DNA of 64,000 nt from Myxococcales bacterium (GTDB lineage: Bacteria > Myxococcota_A > Polyangia > Polyangiales > Polyangiaceae): NCBI GenBank assembly GCA_947473045.1, contig CANJCO010000017.1:1-64000 (forward strand), read 5' to 3'. Position numbers and translations under genes: made by a program. The notes below the pieces were generated by a model. It saw only the letters and a list, made by a program, of their open reading frames with translations. It was not told where the DNA came from and did no database searches. Positions 17,138 to 25,540 of the stretch are shown here, piece after piece (positions within the stretch are counted from its first letter, which is position 1; each line of letters starts with the position of its first letter).

Positions 17138-18742
17138 TCAGCCGCCGAGCTTGGAGACCGCGGCCGCGAGCTGGTCGACCGCGGCCCGCTCGGACCGCGC
17201 CGCCTCGTCGATTCGAGCCACCGACGCGAGCAGCTGATCAGAGACGCGTGACTGCGCTTTCTGGCTCGCGTTCACCTGGCCGACCATCGTGCTGATGGTG
17301 TCGATCATGGTCTCCATTTGCTTGCCGCCGCGCGTCTGTTCTCCAGCGCCGCGCTCCACCTGCTGCGTAATCGCGCGGATCTTGTCGGCGCTCTTCATGA
17401 TGAGCTCGGAGCCGCGCGCCTGCTGCGCCGTGGCCGCAGCGATGTGCTGCACGGTCTCGGCGATGCGCCCGATGGCGTCGGTCACCTGCTTGCTGCCCTT
17501 GGCCTGCTCCACCGTCGCGCGGGCGATCGCGCGCACCATGTTCGTCGACTTCTGCGAGCTCTCGAGGATCTTCTTGAGCGCGCGCTCGGCGTCATTGGAG
17601 ACCTCGACGCCGCGGTCGACGTTCTGCGCCCCGCGCTCGACCGCCGCGATCGCGTTGCGGCTCTCGGTCTGCACCGTCTTGATGAGGTCGGTGATCTCAC
17701 GCGTGCTGGCGCCGGCCCGTTCGGCGAGGTCTTTGATCTCGTCGGCGACGACGGCAAAGCCCTTGCCCTGCTCGCCTGCCTGCGCGGCGATGATCGCGGC
17801 GTTGAGCGCGAGCAGGTTGGTCTGCTCCGCGACGTCGTCGATCACGTTGACGATCTGACCGATCGCCTCGATGCGCGAGCCGAGGTTGCTGATGACGCTG
17901 ACGGCCTCCTGCGAGCTCTCTTTGATGCGGTAAATCTCGCTGATCGTGTTGAGGATAGCCTCGGCGCCTTTCTCGGCGTCGAAGGCGACCTCCTCGGAGA
18001 GACGCGCGGTTTCGTTGGCGTTCGACTGCACCTGATCGATCGAGACGTCCATCTCGTTCATCGACGAGCTGGTCTCTTCTGCCGTGAGCGAGAGCGCGTC
18101 GACGTTCTTGGCGACCTCTTTGATTGAGTACGCCATCTCCTCGATCGAGCTGACCGTCTCGCGCACGCTGCCGGCCAACTCGCCCACGCTGTGCGCGACT
18201 TCACCGGTCGTGACCTTCATGGAGGCGATCGAGTCTCCCGACTCACCCGCGCTCAATTGAAGCGAATCGACGCCGACGCCGACTTCACGAATCGCGGCGG
18301 CCAGCTCGCGAACCAGCCGCGTCGTGTCCGAAGCGCTGACAAGCTGCGACTCGACCGACGACAGCAGCCGCGCGGTCAGCGCATCGAGCGCCTTCGCGGA
18401 CTTCGCCACCTCATCGCCGCGCCGCTCGAGAGAGGCCTCGTCGCGGCGCCGTTTCGTAGCGAAAGCCGACAGCTCTTCATAGGCGCGCGCCACCTCGGGC
18501 GAGGCTCCCGCAGGCGCCACGGGGCGCTCTCCATCGGCGGCAGCACGAATCGCATCACCCAGCCCGCGAGCGTCCGACGAGGGTTGGCCGCCGAGGAACG
18601 CGAGCACTCCCGCCGCAGCAATTCCGACCGCGATGACCGCGAGCATCGCGGTCTGACCCGAATCCTTCACCACGGCAGCGCCCGCGAGGGCGACGAGCAG
18701 GACAACGAACAAGCCCTGGACCTGAGTGCGAGATAGGCTCAT
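17138..18742 (-). CDS. Methyl-accepting chemotaxis-type protein without periplasmic sensor
   Basis: The 534-residue protein begins with two hydrophobic segments (residues ~10-25 and 31-50) separated by only about five residues, so there is no periplasmic domain. A ~60-residue linker leads into a long coiled-coil signalling domain with the hairpin tip AGEQGKGFAVVADEIKDLAERA that contacts CheA/CheW. Such receptors sense membrane or cytoplasmic signals, and in myxobacteria many serve motility or development rather than classical chemotaxis. No che gene is adjacent. It is convergent with glmS. Confidence 0.9.
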   Translation of the reverse strand: MSLSRTQVQGLFVVLLVALAGAAVVKDSGQTAMLAVIAVGIAAAGVLAFLGGQPSSDARGLGDAIRAAADGERPVAPAGASPEVARAYEELSAFATKRRRDEASLERRGDEVAKSAKALDALTARLLSSVESQLVSASDTTRLVRELAAAIREVGVGVDSLQLSAGESGDSIASMKVTTGEVAHSVGELAGSVRETVSSIEEMAYSIKEVAKNVDALSLTAEETSSSMNEMDVSIDQVQSNANETARLSEEVAFDAEKGAEAILNTISEIYRIKESSQEAVSVISNLGSRIEAIGQIVNVIDDVAEQTNLLALNAAIIAAQAGEQGKGFAVVADEIKDLAERAGASTREITDLIKTVQTESRNAIAAVERGAQNVDRGVEVSNDAERALKKILESSQKSTNMVRAIARATVEQAKGSKQVTDAIGRIAETVQHIAAATAQQARGSELIMKSADKIRAITQQVERGAGEQTRGGKQMETMIDTISTMVGQVNASQKAQSRVSDQLLASVARIDEAARSERAAVDQLAAAVSKLGG

Positions 18743-18806
18743 GCGTAATATCCCAGCCTATAGAACGCAGTTACCCCATGGCAAGGGCATCGCGGCCGGC
18801 TGCGCC

Positions 18807-18959
18807 TCAGAGCAGACCGCGCATCAGCGCCACGGCGTGGCCTTTGGGGCAGACGACGTAGCCTTTTTCGCTCGCCTGCGCCTCGTCGACCGGCACCTGC
18901 GCGCCGCACTCGGGGCAGCGCACCACGTTGTCGGGCTCAGGCTTGTGCTGATCGGTCAT
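18807..18959 (-). CDS. 50-residue zinc-ribbon protein
   Basis: A short gene upstream of the methyl-accepting protein. The product has C15-P-E-C18 followed by C37-P-K-G-H41, a CxxC...CxxxH zinc-binding pattern, in an otherwise polar 50-residue chain beginning MTDQHKPEPDNVV. Start ATG 18959, stop TGA at 18807. It lies 9 bp downstream of the DNA methyltransferase stop on the same strand, so both are probably on one transcript. Small ribbons of this kind often bind nucleic acid or assist a partner; the function here is unknown. Confidence 0.7.
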   Translation of the reverse strand: MTDQHKPEPDNVVRCPECGAQVPVDEAQASEKGYVVCPKGHAVALMRGLL

Positions 18960-18968
18960 GGTCCGGGC

Positions 18969-19943
18969 TTAGCACGCGGGCGCCGGCGCGCCCTCGGCGA
19001 GCGGCGCGAGGCCTCGAAGCCGCGCGGCGGCCGTTTCGAGGGCGACCGCACTCTCATCGATGCCGGCTGCGCGGCGCCCCATGCGGCGGGCGACCGCGAG
19101 CGTCGTGCCGCTCCCCGCGTAGGGATCGAGCACCCAGTCGCCTTCGTTCGACAGCGCCCCGATCACGCGTTCGAGCAGCGCCTCCGGCTTCTGCGAAGGG
19201 TAGCCCGTACGCTCGCGCGACACCGGCGCGATGACGCCAATGTCCCACACGTCGCCCATCGGAACGCCCGGAGTGGCCTCGTCGGTAGACGACGAGCGCA
19301 GCCGTCGCCCGCCCTCGCCAACCACCGCGCGCTGCTTCTTCTTGCCCCACGCAGCGAGCGTCGACGGCGCGAGCGGCTCGTAGAGCACGTTCCATCGCGG
19401 GGGCGTCGCCGGATCCTTGCGGTAGCGCAGCAGGACGTCGTGAACGCGCTGAAAGTTGGGCGTCTTCGAAGGCCAACGCCGGTAGCGCCACACGATTTCG
19501 CTCGCGAAGGCGTCTTCTCCAAAGAGCTCGTCGCACAGCACTTTTACGTAGTGGCTCGTCTTCGGGTCCACGTGCACCACGAGGCTGCCGTGGGGCGCGA
19601 GCAGCGCGCGCGCTGCGGCAATTCGCGGCCCGAGGGCCTCGAGGTAGCTGGCGCGGTCAGTCCAGCGATCGTCAAACGCGGGGCGCGTCGCGCGATCACC
19701 TCTCGAGGTGGCTTCGTGCACCCGACCGGTCAAAAATGGGGGGTCCATGTACACGAGCGAGAACACCTCGCCCACCGCGCGCGCCATCGCGCGCATCACC
19801 TGCAGATTGTCGCCGGCGTAGAGCGCGCTGCCATCATCTGCACAATACACGGGTTCAAGCGCCGCGGCCTTCGCCAGTGGGGGCCTGGCACCCTCGGAGG
19901 GCCTGCCATCCCATGACAGCGTCACACGGCGGGAGTTCTTCAC
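18969..19943 (-). CDS. Site-specific DNA methyltransferase (N4/N6 type, beta order)
   Basis: The catalytic motif MDPPF (motif IV) comes before the SAM-binding motif LDPYAGSGTT (motif I), which is the beta arrangement of amino methyltransferases. TGYPSQKPEALLERVI, just before motif I, is typical of the same class. A central ~120-residue stretch with many basic residues is the likely target recognition region. At 324 residues it is full length. No restriction endonuclease gene lies beside it, so it is probably a solitary methylase; the target sequence cannot be deduced. Confidence 0.88.
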   Translation of the reverse strand: MKNSRRVTLSWDGRPSEGARPPLAKAAALEPVYCADDGSALYAGDNLQVMRAMARAVGEVFSLVYMDPPFLTGRVHEATSRGDRATRPAFDDRWTDRASYLEALGPRIAAARALLAPHGSLVVHVDPKTSHYVKVLCDELFGEDAFASEIVWRYRRWPSKTPNFQRVHDVLLRYRKDPATPPRWNVLYEPLAPSTLAAWGKKKQRAVVGEGGRRLRSSSTDEATPGVPMGDVWDIGVIAPVSRERTGYPSQKPEALLERVIGALSNEGDWVLDPYAGSGTTLAVARRMGRRAAGIDESAVALETAAARLRGLAPLAEGAPAPAC

Positions 19944-20003
19944 GACACCGATCGTATCGGGCCGGCCTTGGGGTCCCCAAGTTTTCGGGGTATTCGTCAG
20001 CGC

Positions 20004-20456
20004 GTGCGCCCCCGGATTGTCGCCCTGATGCTCGCGCTGGCCGCCTGCTCGCGGCCCCCGCCCGAGAGCACGCCCGAAGGCGCGTTGCGGTCGTGGATCG
20101 AGAAAATGGAATCTCAGGCCGGCAGCGCGCGCCCATCAAAAGACGCGTTCGCGCTGCTCGGACCCCAGGCCCGCGCCGCCCTCACCGAGCGCGCCGATCG
20201 GGCGAGCCGCGCCCAGGGACGCCGCGTCGAAGCCTGGGAAATGCTCGCGCAGGCTCGCTTCGGACTCAAGTTCAGACCGGCAACGCTGCGCGCAACGGTC
20301 ACGGGAGACTCGGCCGTCGTCGATGTGACGGGCGACGACCCTTCCGTCGACCACGCCACGGTGCGCTGCGCGCGCGAGGGCGGCGTGTGGAAGATCGAGC
20401 CCGAGCTGGCGGCCCTCCCTGCAGCCCAGAGGCGCCCGGGCAGCGAGCGGGAGTGA
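20004..20456 (+). CDS. Small lipoprotein of unknown function
   Basis: From the GTG at 20004 the product is 150 residues: a short basic n-region, the hydrophobic stretch IVALMLALAAC with a good lipobox (Leu-Ala-Ala-Cys), then a domain with the pattern PEGALRSWIEKMES near its start and DHATVRCAREGGVWKIEPEL near its end. That outline resembles small NTF2/DUF4878-like lipoproteins, but the match is not certain. An in-frame TTG at 19968 is a less likely start. It is divergent from the methyltransferase. Confidence 0.6.
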   Translation: MRPRIVALMLALAACSRPPPESTPEGALRSWIEKMESQAGSARPSKDAFALLGPQARAALTERADRASRAQGRRVEAWEMLAQARFGLKFRPATLRATVTGDSAVVDVTGDDPSVDHATVRCAREGGVWKIEPELAALPAAQRRPGSERE

Positions 20457-20521
20457 GCGCAGCGCTTGAGCCTCGCAGCTCTCGAACAATCTGATAGCCT
20501 CACGCCTTAAGAGCGGCCCCC

Positions 20522-21805
20522 GTGATCCGTCTCATTCCTGCCGTGCGTCGATTCTTCCGTCCACTGAAGGGGCTCATGATTGGGTCCGCAGCGCTCACCG
20601 GCCTGCACGCGTCCACGGCGCGCGCCGACGGCGTGAAGGGGCACGGAGCGACAGGCCTCGCGCACGCCGTGGGTCAGCCGCAGCAGAGCGAGCTGGGCTT
20701 CGGCGGCGTCGCGCGGCTCGCGATCGAGGTGCCGATCGGCGCCCATTTTGGCGTGTCGGCCGCCGGGCAAGCCACGGGCCTCGCTCCAGGAGCGCCGCCG
20801 GCCGATCCGCGCTTCGCGAGCCGCGGCTTCGGCTTCGGGCTCGGCTTCACCGGAGCGGCGAGGGCAAACTTCGCCGGCGCGTGGCTCGAAGGGGGAGCCG
20901 GCGCCGCGATCACCGGCGGCGGCGTCCGACCCGCGGTCGAGCTGCGCGCCGGTTACGACCTGCGCGCGGGGGACGACAGCGCTTGGACGATCGGGCCATT
21001 TTTAGGCTACTCGCACGTATTTCAAGTCGCCGACGCGCTTCGTAACGAGGACGCCACGGTGCTCTGCCTCGGGTTCGAAGTGGCCGTCGGATCGCGCCCA
21101 CCAGCGCCCACGCCGGTCGCTCTGCCGCCACCGCCGCCGCCGCCCACACCCCCGGCTCCCTCCGATCGCGATCACGACACCATCGTCGACGCACAAGACG
21201 CGTGCCCCGACACCCCCGGCGTCCGCAGCGACGATCCGGCCGCGAACGGCTGCCCGAGCGACCGCGATCACGACAACGTCATCGACGCAGAAGACGCGTG
21301 CCCCGACGTCGCCGGCGTTCCAACTTCCGATCCTTCGACCAACGGCTGCCCGCCCACCCCGATGCGCCTCGTGGGCGACCAAATCGTGCTCGACGACGTG
21401 ATCCACTTCCGCTTCGGAAGCCGCGAAGTCGCCGACGGATCGCGCCCGCTCGTGCGCAAAATCGCCGAGTACCTGACCGCCCGCGGCGACGTCACCGCGG
21501 TCGAGATCGAAGGCCACGCCGACGAAGTCGGCAGCGAGGCGTACAACATCAACCTCAGCCGCGACCGCGGCGAGGCGGTGAAGCGGCTGCTCATCGACTA
21601 CGGCGTAACCGCGACACTCAGCGTGCACGCCTGGGGCAAGGCCCGTCCCCGTTCGCGCGGGCACGACGAGCTGCAGCTTCGCCAAAACCGACGCGTGGAG
21701 TTTACCGTCACCCGTCAGCGTGCCGTACCTTCAACGGCAGCGGCGCCCCCGCCGCAAAGTTCGGCCGTCCCCGCCCCCGATCCGAGGTCCGATGACGCGA
21801 AATAG
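20522..21805 (+). CDS. OmpA-family outer membrane protein with TSP3-like repeats
   Basis: An N-terminal signal peptide (to STARADG) precedes a ~170-residue Gly/Ala-rich beta-strand region likely to form an outer membrane barrel. After a Pro-rich linker come two thrombospondin type 3-like calcium-binding repeats (DRDHDTIVDAQDACPDTPG and DRDHDNVIDAEDACPDVAG). The C-terminal ~120 residues are an OmpA peptidoglycan-binding domain (VEIEGHADEVGS, LSRDRGEAVKRLL, RQNRRVEF). It anchors the outer membrane to the wall. The start is GTG. The following lipoprotein overlaps its 3' end by 14 bp. Confidence 0.88.
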   Translation: MIRLIPAVRRFFRPLKGLMIGSAALTGLHASTARADGVKGHGATGLAHAVGQPQQSELGFGGVARLAIEVPIGAHFGVSAAGQATGLAPGAPPADPRFASRGFGFGLGFTGAARANFAGAWLEGGAGAAITGGGVRPAVELRAGYDLRAGDDSAWTIGPFLGYSHVFQVADALRNEDATVLCLGFEVAVGSRPPAPTPVALPPPPPPPTPPAPSDRDHDTIVDAQDACPDTPGVRSDDPAANGCPSDRDHDNVIDAEDACPDVAGVPTSDPSTNGCPPTPMRLVGDQIVLDDVIHFRFGSREVADGSRPLVRKIAEYLTARGDVTAVEIEGHADEVGSEAYNINLSRDRGEAVKRLLIDYGVTATLSVHAWGKARPRSRGHDELQLRQNRRVEFTVTRQRAVPSTAAAPPPQSSAVPAPDPRSDDAK

Positions 21806-22943
21806 CCTCGCTGCGGTCGCCATCCTCGCAACTTCCGTCGGCCTGTTCGCGGGGGGAGGGTGCGGGGTCGAAAATGGCATCGTGGGCGGCGAGTGCGCTC
21901 CCGCGTACGTCGCGTGCGGGGGCACCTGCATTCAGGTCGATCACGATCCCGCGAACTGCGGCGCGTGCGGATACGCGTGCGCCCCCGGGGTGGGCTGCAC
22001 GGGCGGCCTGTGCGACGACGGCTCCAACGATCCCGACGCAGCAGCGAGGCGCGACGGCGCGCGCGACCGGATCGACGGCGCCCGGCCCCCCGACGGCAGC
22101 CTCGGCGACAGCGGCGTTGCCGACGACTCCGGCGCCGACGGCAGCGACGGCAGCGGTGGCTGCGCCCCGCCTCAGATTTACTGCGGGCTCACCTGCGTCG
22201 ACTCCGCGACCGATCCCGACAACTGCGGAGGTTGCGGCCATTCGTGCCCGTCGAACGTGTGCCTCGGCGGCGCGTGCCAGGGGGCCGCCGCCGGACACGT
22301 GGTCGCGATAGGGCACGACTATCAAAACGCTCCCAGCGCGACATCGTCGCAGGCGCGGGTGCTGGCAAACGCGGTGTTCATCGCCAAGTCGAACCCTGTC
22401 GCCGTGCTCAGTTTCGAGCACTACTGCCCGGCGCAGGACGTAAGCAACGTGACGTCGCTGCTCGCAGCGCAGGCGAAGAAGCTCGGTCGCACGGTCAACG
22501 TCACGCACACGGCCGTAGACGGCGACGTGTCTTCGGGGCTCACCATCAACGACTACGACGTGCTGCTCGCGTGCGACCAGCGCACGGCGCCTCCCGGCGT
22601 GCTCGCTGCGCTCGGCAGCGCATGGAGCAACTCGGGGAAAATCAGCGACTTTCTGCACGCGGGCGGCGTCGTGGTGCTGCTCGACGGCGCGACGGGCTCG
22701 GCGGAGATGCCCGCCCTTTCGTCGAATATGGGCGCGCTTGCGATCACGGCGCACGCTGCGCAATCGTCGCCGCAGCTCGTGGTGCTGGCCCCGGGCGACG
22801 CGGTCGGGTCCGGAGTGGTGAGCCCTTACGTGCCGACGAAATCGACGGCGTGGTTTACCACCGAGCCCGCCAGCAGCACCGTCACCTACGTGGCCGGCAC
22901 CAGCGCGGCTCAGCCCGCCGTCGTGCACAAAGTGCTGCCGTAA
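21792..22943 (+). CDS. Cysteine-rich lipoprotein with NCGxCG repeats
   Basis: A signal peptide and lipobox-like cysteine (LFAGGGCG) begin this 383-residue protein. Two copies of a cysteine repeat typical of Myxococcota surface proteins follow: DPANCGACGYACAPG...C..G.LC and DPDNCGGCGHSCPSNVC.GGAC, separated by an Asp/Gly-rich linker. The C-terminal ~220 residues are a different alpha/beta domain (VVAIGHDY, YDVLLACDQ, GGVVVLLDG) with a Rossmann-like or glutamine-amidotransferase-like strand pattern and no catalytic motif I can name. Its start lies inside the end of the OmpA gene, so they share a transcript. Confidence 0.75.
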   Translation: MTRNSLAAVAILATSVGLFAGGGCGVENGIVGGECAPAYVACGGTCIQVDHDPANCGACGYACAPGVGCTGGLCDDGSNDPDAAARRDGARDRIDGARPPDGSLGDSGVADDSGADGSDGSGGCAPPQIYCGLTCVDSATDPDNCGGCGHSCPSNVCLGGACQGAAAGHVVAIGHDYQNAPSATSSQARVLANAVFIAKSNPVAVLSFEHYCPAQDVSNVTSLLAAQAKKLGRTVNVTHTAVDGDVSSGLTINDYDVLLACDQRTAPPGVLAALGSAWSNSGKISDFLHAGGVVVLLDGATGSAEMPALSSNMGALAITAHAAQSSPQLVVLAPGDAVGSGVVSPYVPTKSTAWFTTEPASSTVTYVAGTSAAQPAVVHKVLP

Positions 22944-23846
22944 TCAGCCGGCGCGAAAGCGGTCGACGAGGGCGCGCACGCGGGCGATGCCGCCCACGCT
23001 CTGCGAGCCGTACCAGCACAAATCCTGACCGCCCGTGGTGACGACGGCTCCGGCGCGCGCAGCGGGAATATCGAGCGCGCGAAACACGTCGGCGTCGGCC
23101 TCCGAAAACGGGTGCGGCTCATCGGGCAGGAGCACGAGCTCGGGAGCGCGCGCGATGACCTCGTCGATCGTCACCCTGGGGTAGCGCGTATCGCGGCCGC
23201 CCAGCGTCTCCCCCGCCTTCGCGCGTGCGCGCCCGAGATCAGCCGCGAGGGGGTAGCGCCGCACGCGATCGGCGAAGACGTTGGAAGCGCCCGCAACGCC
23301 CAGCATATCGCTGATGAATGTGTCTGCATGAATGGTCATCAGCGGGTCCATCCATATCGGGCAAAATACACGTATCGGCGCGCGCAGAGCCTGGGCGTAG
23401 TTGGCCTCGCGCAGCGCCTCGTACCCCGATTTCACCATCGATTTCACGCGCGGGTCGCCCGCGACGCCCATGACCCGCGCGAGGCGCGCGAGCTGCCCGA
23501 GTCCGTCGATGACGCGCTTGGGAAACGCGACGAGCACGCGCACGCCCGCCTGCGCGAGGCGTTCGAGATCGGCGCGCGTATTTTCTTCCTGGTTGGTGAG
23601 CACGAGGTCAGGCTCGAGCGCGAGGACCTCGTCGATGCGCGGGTTCTTCGTGCCACCCACCGAAGGCACGCGCTCAGCCAGCTCGGCCGGCCTCGTGCAG
23701 TAATCGGTGCGCCCCACGAGCGCCGAAGCGCAGCCGAGCTCGCACAGGGTCAGCGTGTCGCTGGGCACCAGCGAAACCACGCGCCGCGGGGTGCTGAAGA
23801 AGGTAAGCAGACGGTCGCGATCGTCTTTAATCTCGAGCTTGGCCAC
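22944..23846 (-). CDS. BtuF/TroA-like helical-backbone metal (cobalamin/siderophore) binding protein
   Basis: The 300 residues follow the type III periplasmic-binding fold: RRVVSLVPSDTLTLCELG, the strand VGRTDYC, NPRIDEVLALEPDLVLTNQEEN, RVLVAFPKRVIDGLGQLARLARVMG, and a second lobe ending in RVTIDEVIARAPELVLLPDEPHPF. These match BtuF-like cobalamin and haem or siderophore receptors of ABC importers. Oddly, no signal peptide is visible: the N-terminus is MAKLEIKDDRDRLL. It may therefore be cytoplasmic. No ABC permease or ATPase lies nearby. Convergent with the cysteine-rich lipoprotein with no gap. Confidence 0.8.
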   Translation of the reverse strand: MAKLEIKDDRDRLLTFFSTPRRVVSLVPSDTLTLCELGCASALVGRTDYCTRPAELAERVPSVGGTKNPRIDEVLALEPDLVLTNQEENTRADLERLAQAGVRVLVAFPKRVIDGLGQLARLARVMGVAGDPRVKSMVKSGYEALREANYAQALRAPIRVFCPIWMDPLMTIHADTFISDMLGVAGASNVFADRVRRYPLAADLGRARAKAGETLGGRDTRYPRVTIDEVIARAPELVLLPDEPHPFSEADADVFRALDIPAARAGAVVTTGGQDLCWYGSQSVGGIARVRALVDRFRAG

Positions 23847-23849
23847 AGG

Positions 23850-24224
23850 TCAGTCCCTCGGTCGTTCGTCTACGGGTGGCGGCGCCGGCGGACCGCCGTC
23901 GGCGTGAACGCCAATCTGGGCGGCGCACCCGGCCCACTCGCGATCGGCGCATTTCGCGTCGCGCCATTCGTCGCGGGGCGAGCCCTCCGGCGTGGCACTT
24001 TCGGAGCGCGCCGCCACGCAGTCGATGACGGCGAGGTGCTCGCGCTCGACCACGCGATCGAGCACGAACGCGCAGCCACGCTCGCAGGCCGCGCGATCGC
24101 AGCGAGCCTTCGCGCGCTCGGCGCACGCATCGGCGCAGCGCGCGAGCGGAACGTGAGACGGAGCCGCGCCGGGACACGCGCAGATCGCAAGCGCCAGCAG
24201 GGGCGCGATGGCCAGAAACTTCAC
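23850..24224 (-). CDS. Small secreted cysteine-rich protein
   Basis: A 124-residue product from a GTG start. A hydrophobic signal-like stretch (FLAIAPLLALAICAC) is followed by eight cysteines (C30, C34, C42, C47, C51, C69, C92, C100) and a Pro-rich tail, a spacing that suggests a disulfide-stabilised helical fold. Family unknown. It begins 13 bp after the VKOR-DsbA fusion gene on the same strand and ends 3 bp before the BtuF-like gene, so all three probably form one transcript. It is a plausible substrate or partner of the upstream disulfide-forming enzyme (inference). Confidence 0.65.
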   Translation of the reverse strand: MKFLAIAPLLALAICACPGAAPSHVPLARCADACAERAKARCDRAACERGCAFVLDRVVEREHLAVIDCVAARSESATPEGSPRDEWRDAKCADREWAGCAAQIGVHADGGPPAPPPVDERPRD

Positions 24225-24237
24225 GGGCGCACCTGTA

Positions 24238-25353
24238 TCACGGGTTGCGGGCCGCACCGGCCTGCGCGTGCGCCGAGAGCGCATCCGCGACCGCCGACCG
24301 GAGCGCCTCGGCACCGCGCGCCCCCTCGATGCGCGTGCGGTCGATCCACACCGTCGGCAGTCCGCGTCCGCCCTGAGCCCGAAACGCTTCGCGCTCGGCG
24401 TCGACCCTGCGCGAGTTTTGCGGGTCGTCCATGCAGGCCCGGTACTGGGCGGCATCGAGCCCAATTTGGCCGGCGAGGGCCGCGCAGCCCGCCTCGGTGA
24501 GCGCGTCGACTGGAGTGGCAAACAGGCCGGCCGACATCGCCTCTGCCTTGCCCATGGCCGCGCCGCACGCCGCTGCCCGCGCAGCCGTCATCGCGTGGGG
24601 GTGCATCGTCACGAGCGGCACGTTCTTGCGCACGACACGCAGCCTGCCCGCGCTCTCGGCGATGATCGGCGCGAAGTCAGCGTGCGTCTTTCGGCAGTGC
24701 GGACACTCGTAGTCTACGTACTCGACCACGCACACCTGACCCGGCGGCGTGGCCGCGAGCTCGGCCGCCACGTCCGGAGGCACAGCGACCGGCGTCCCGA
24801 TCGCCACGACCGCGGGCGCGACAGCGGCCACCAGAAAAGCCGCGGCGGGGCCCACCGCGAAGGCGGCTCGGGGAGGTCGGTCGAACGCGTGCCTGCGGCG
24901 AACATACGCGAGCGCGGCGAGCCCGAGGCAGCTCGCATCGACGACCATGCAATACTTGCAAAATACACCCAGTTGCAGCTGCGTGATGATGAGCGCCGCA
25001 GCCACCGCCGCAGCTACCGCAGCGAGCGCAGCGTTGGCAGTTCGCGCCCGCGCGCCACGAAGCAGCGTCGACACGGCGATCGCGCACAAGCCCGCCACGC
25101 CGACGGCGGGCAGCGGAAGCCGTCCGACGAACGCGAGCGCCGAATGGCGCAAGGCAGCGCAACCGCTGCCAGCGTCACAGAACAGCGGCGCAGGGCGAAG
25201 GTAGTCGACGAGGAGCGCGGCGCTCGCCGAGAGCGCAAGCGCGATGAGCAGCGACGAGGCCGCCAGCCACGCGACCGCCCCGGGAGACGCCGGCCGAGCC
25301 GGGTCGTCCTGGGTGGGAGGTGACAAATCGGCGACTCGTGGTAGTGTGGTCAT
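24238..25353 (-). CDS. Vitamin K epoxide reductase (VKOR) fused to a DsbA-like thioredoxin domain
   Basis: 371 residues from the ATG at 25353. The N-terminal VKOR half has several membrane helices (~27-50, 73-97, 106-127, 136-151), loop cysteines C59 and C65, and the quinone-side motif C132-K-Y-C135. A further helix (~163-187) leads to a DsbA-like domain with C217-P-H-C220 and the cis-Pro segment GLPTVW. VKOR reoxidises the DsbA domain and hands electrons to quinone, so the fusion is a self-contained oxidative folding machine in the inner membrane facing the periplasm. A more distal start (25380) is possible but adds only a short basic stretch. Confidence 0.92.
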   Translation of the reverse strand: MTTLPRVADLSPPTQDDPARPASPGAVAWLAASSLLIALALSASAALLVDYLRPAPLFCDAGSGCAALRHSALAFVGRLPLPAVGVAGLCAIAVSTLLRGARARTANAALAAVAAAVAAALIITQLQLGVFCKYCMVVDASCLGLAALAYVRRRHAFDRPPRAAFAVGPAAAFLVAAVAPAVVAIGTPVAVPPDVAAELAATPPGQVCVVEYVDYECPHCRKTHADFAPIIAESAGRLRVVRKNVPLVTMHPHAMTAARAAACGAAMGKAEAMSAGLFATPVDALTEAGCAALAGQIGLDAAQYRACMDDPQNSRRVDAEREAFRAQGGRGLPTVWIDRTRIEGARGAEALRSAVADALSAHAQAGAARNP

Positions 25354-25540
25354 TCGGAAGTGCGCCCGCGCGCCCCTCATAGAGGCTTGGCGGAGGCGAT
25401 TTCTTCCCGGCCCGAGGTGCGGGGCCTTACCTTCGCGCCACCCACACTAACGAAATTGGGGCGGGCAACAACCCCTCGCCGACAAGCGGCGATCGCTGCG
25501 CAGACCGCGCCCACCGAGCCCCTCGAAAGACCACGAAAAC

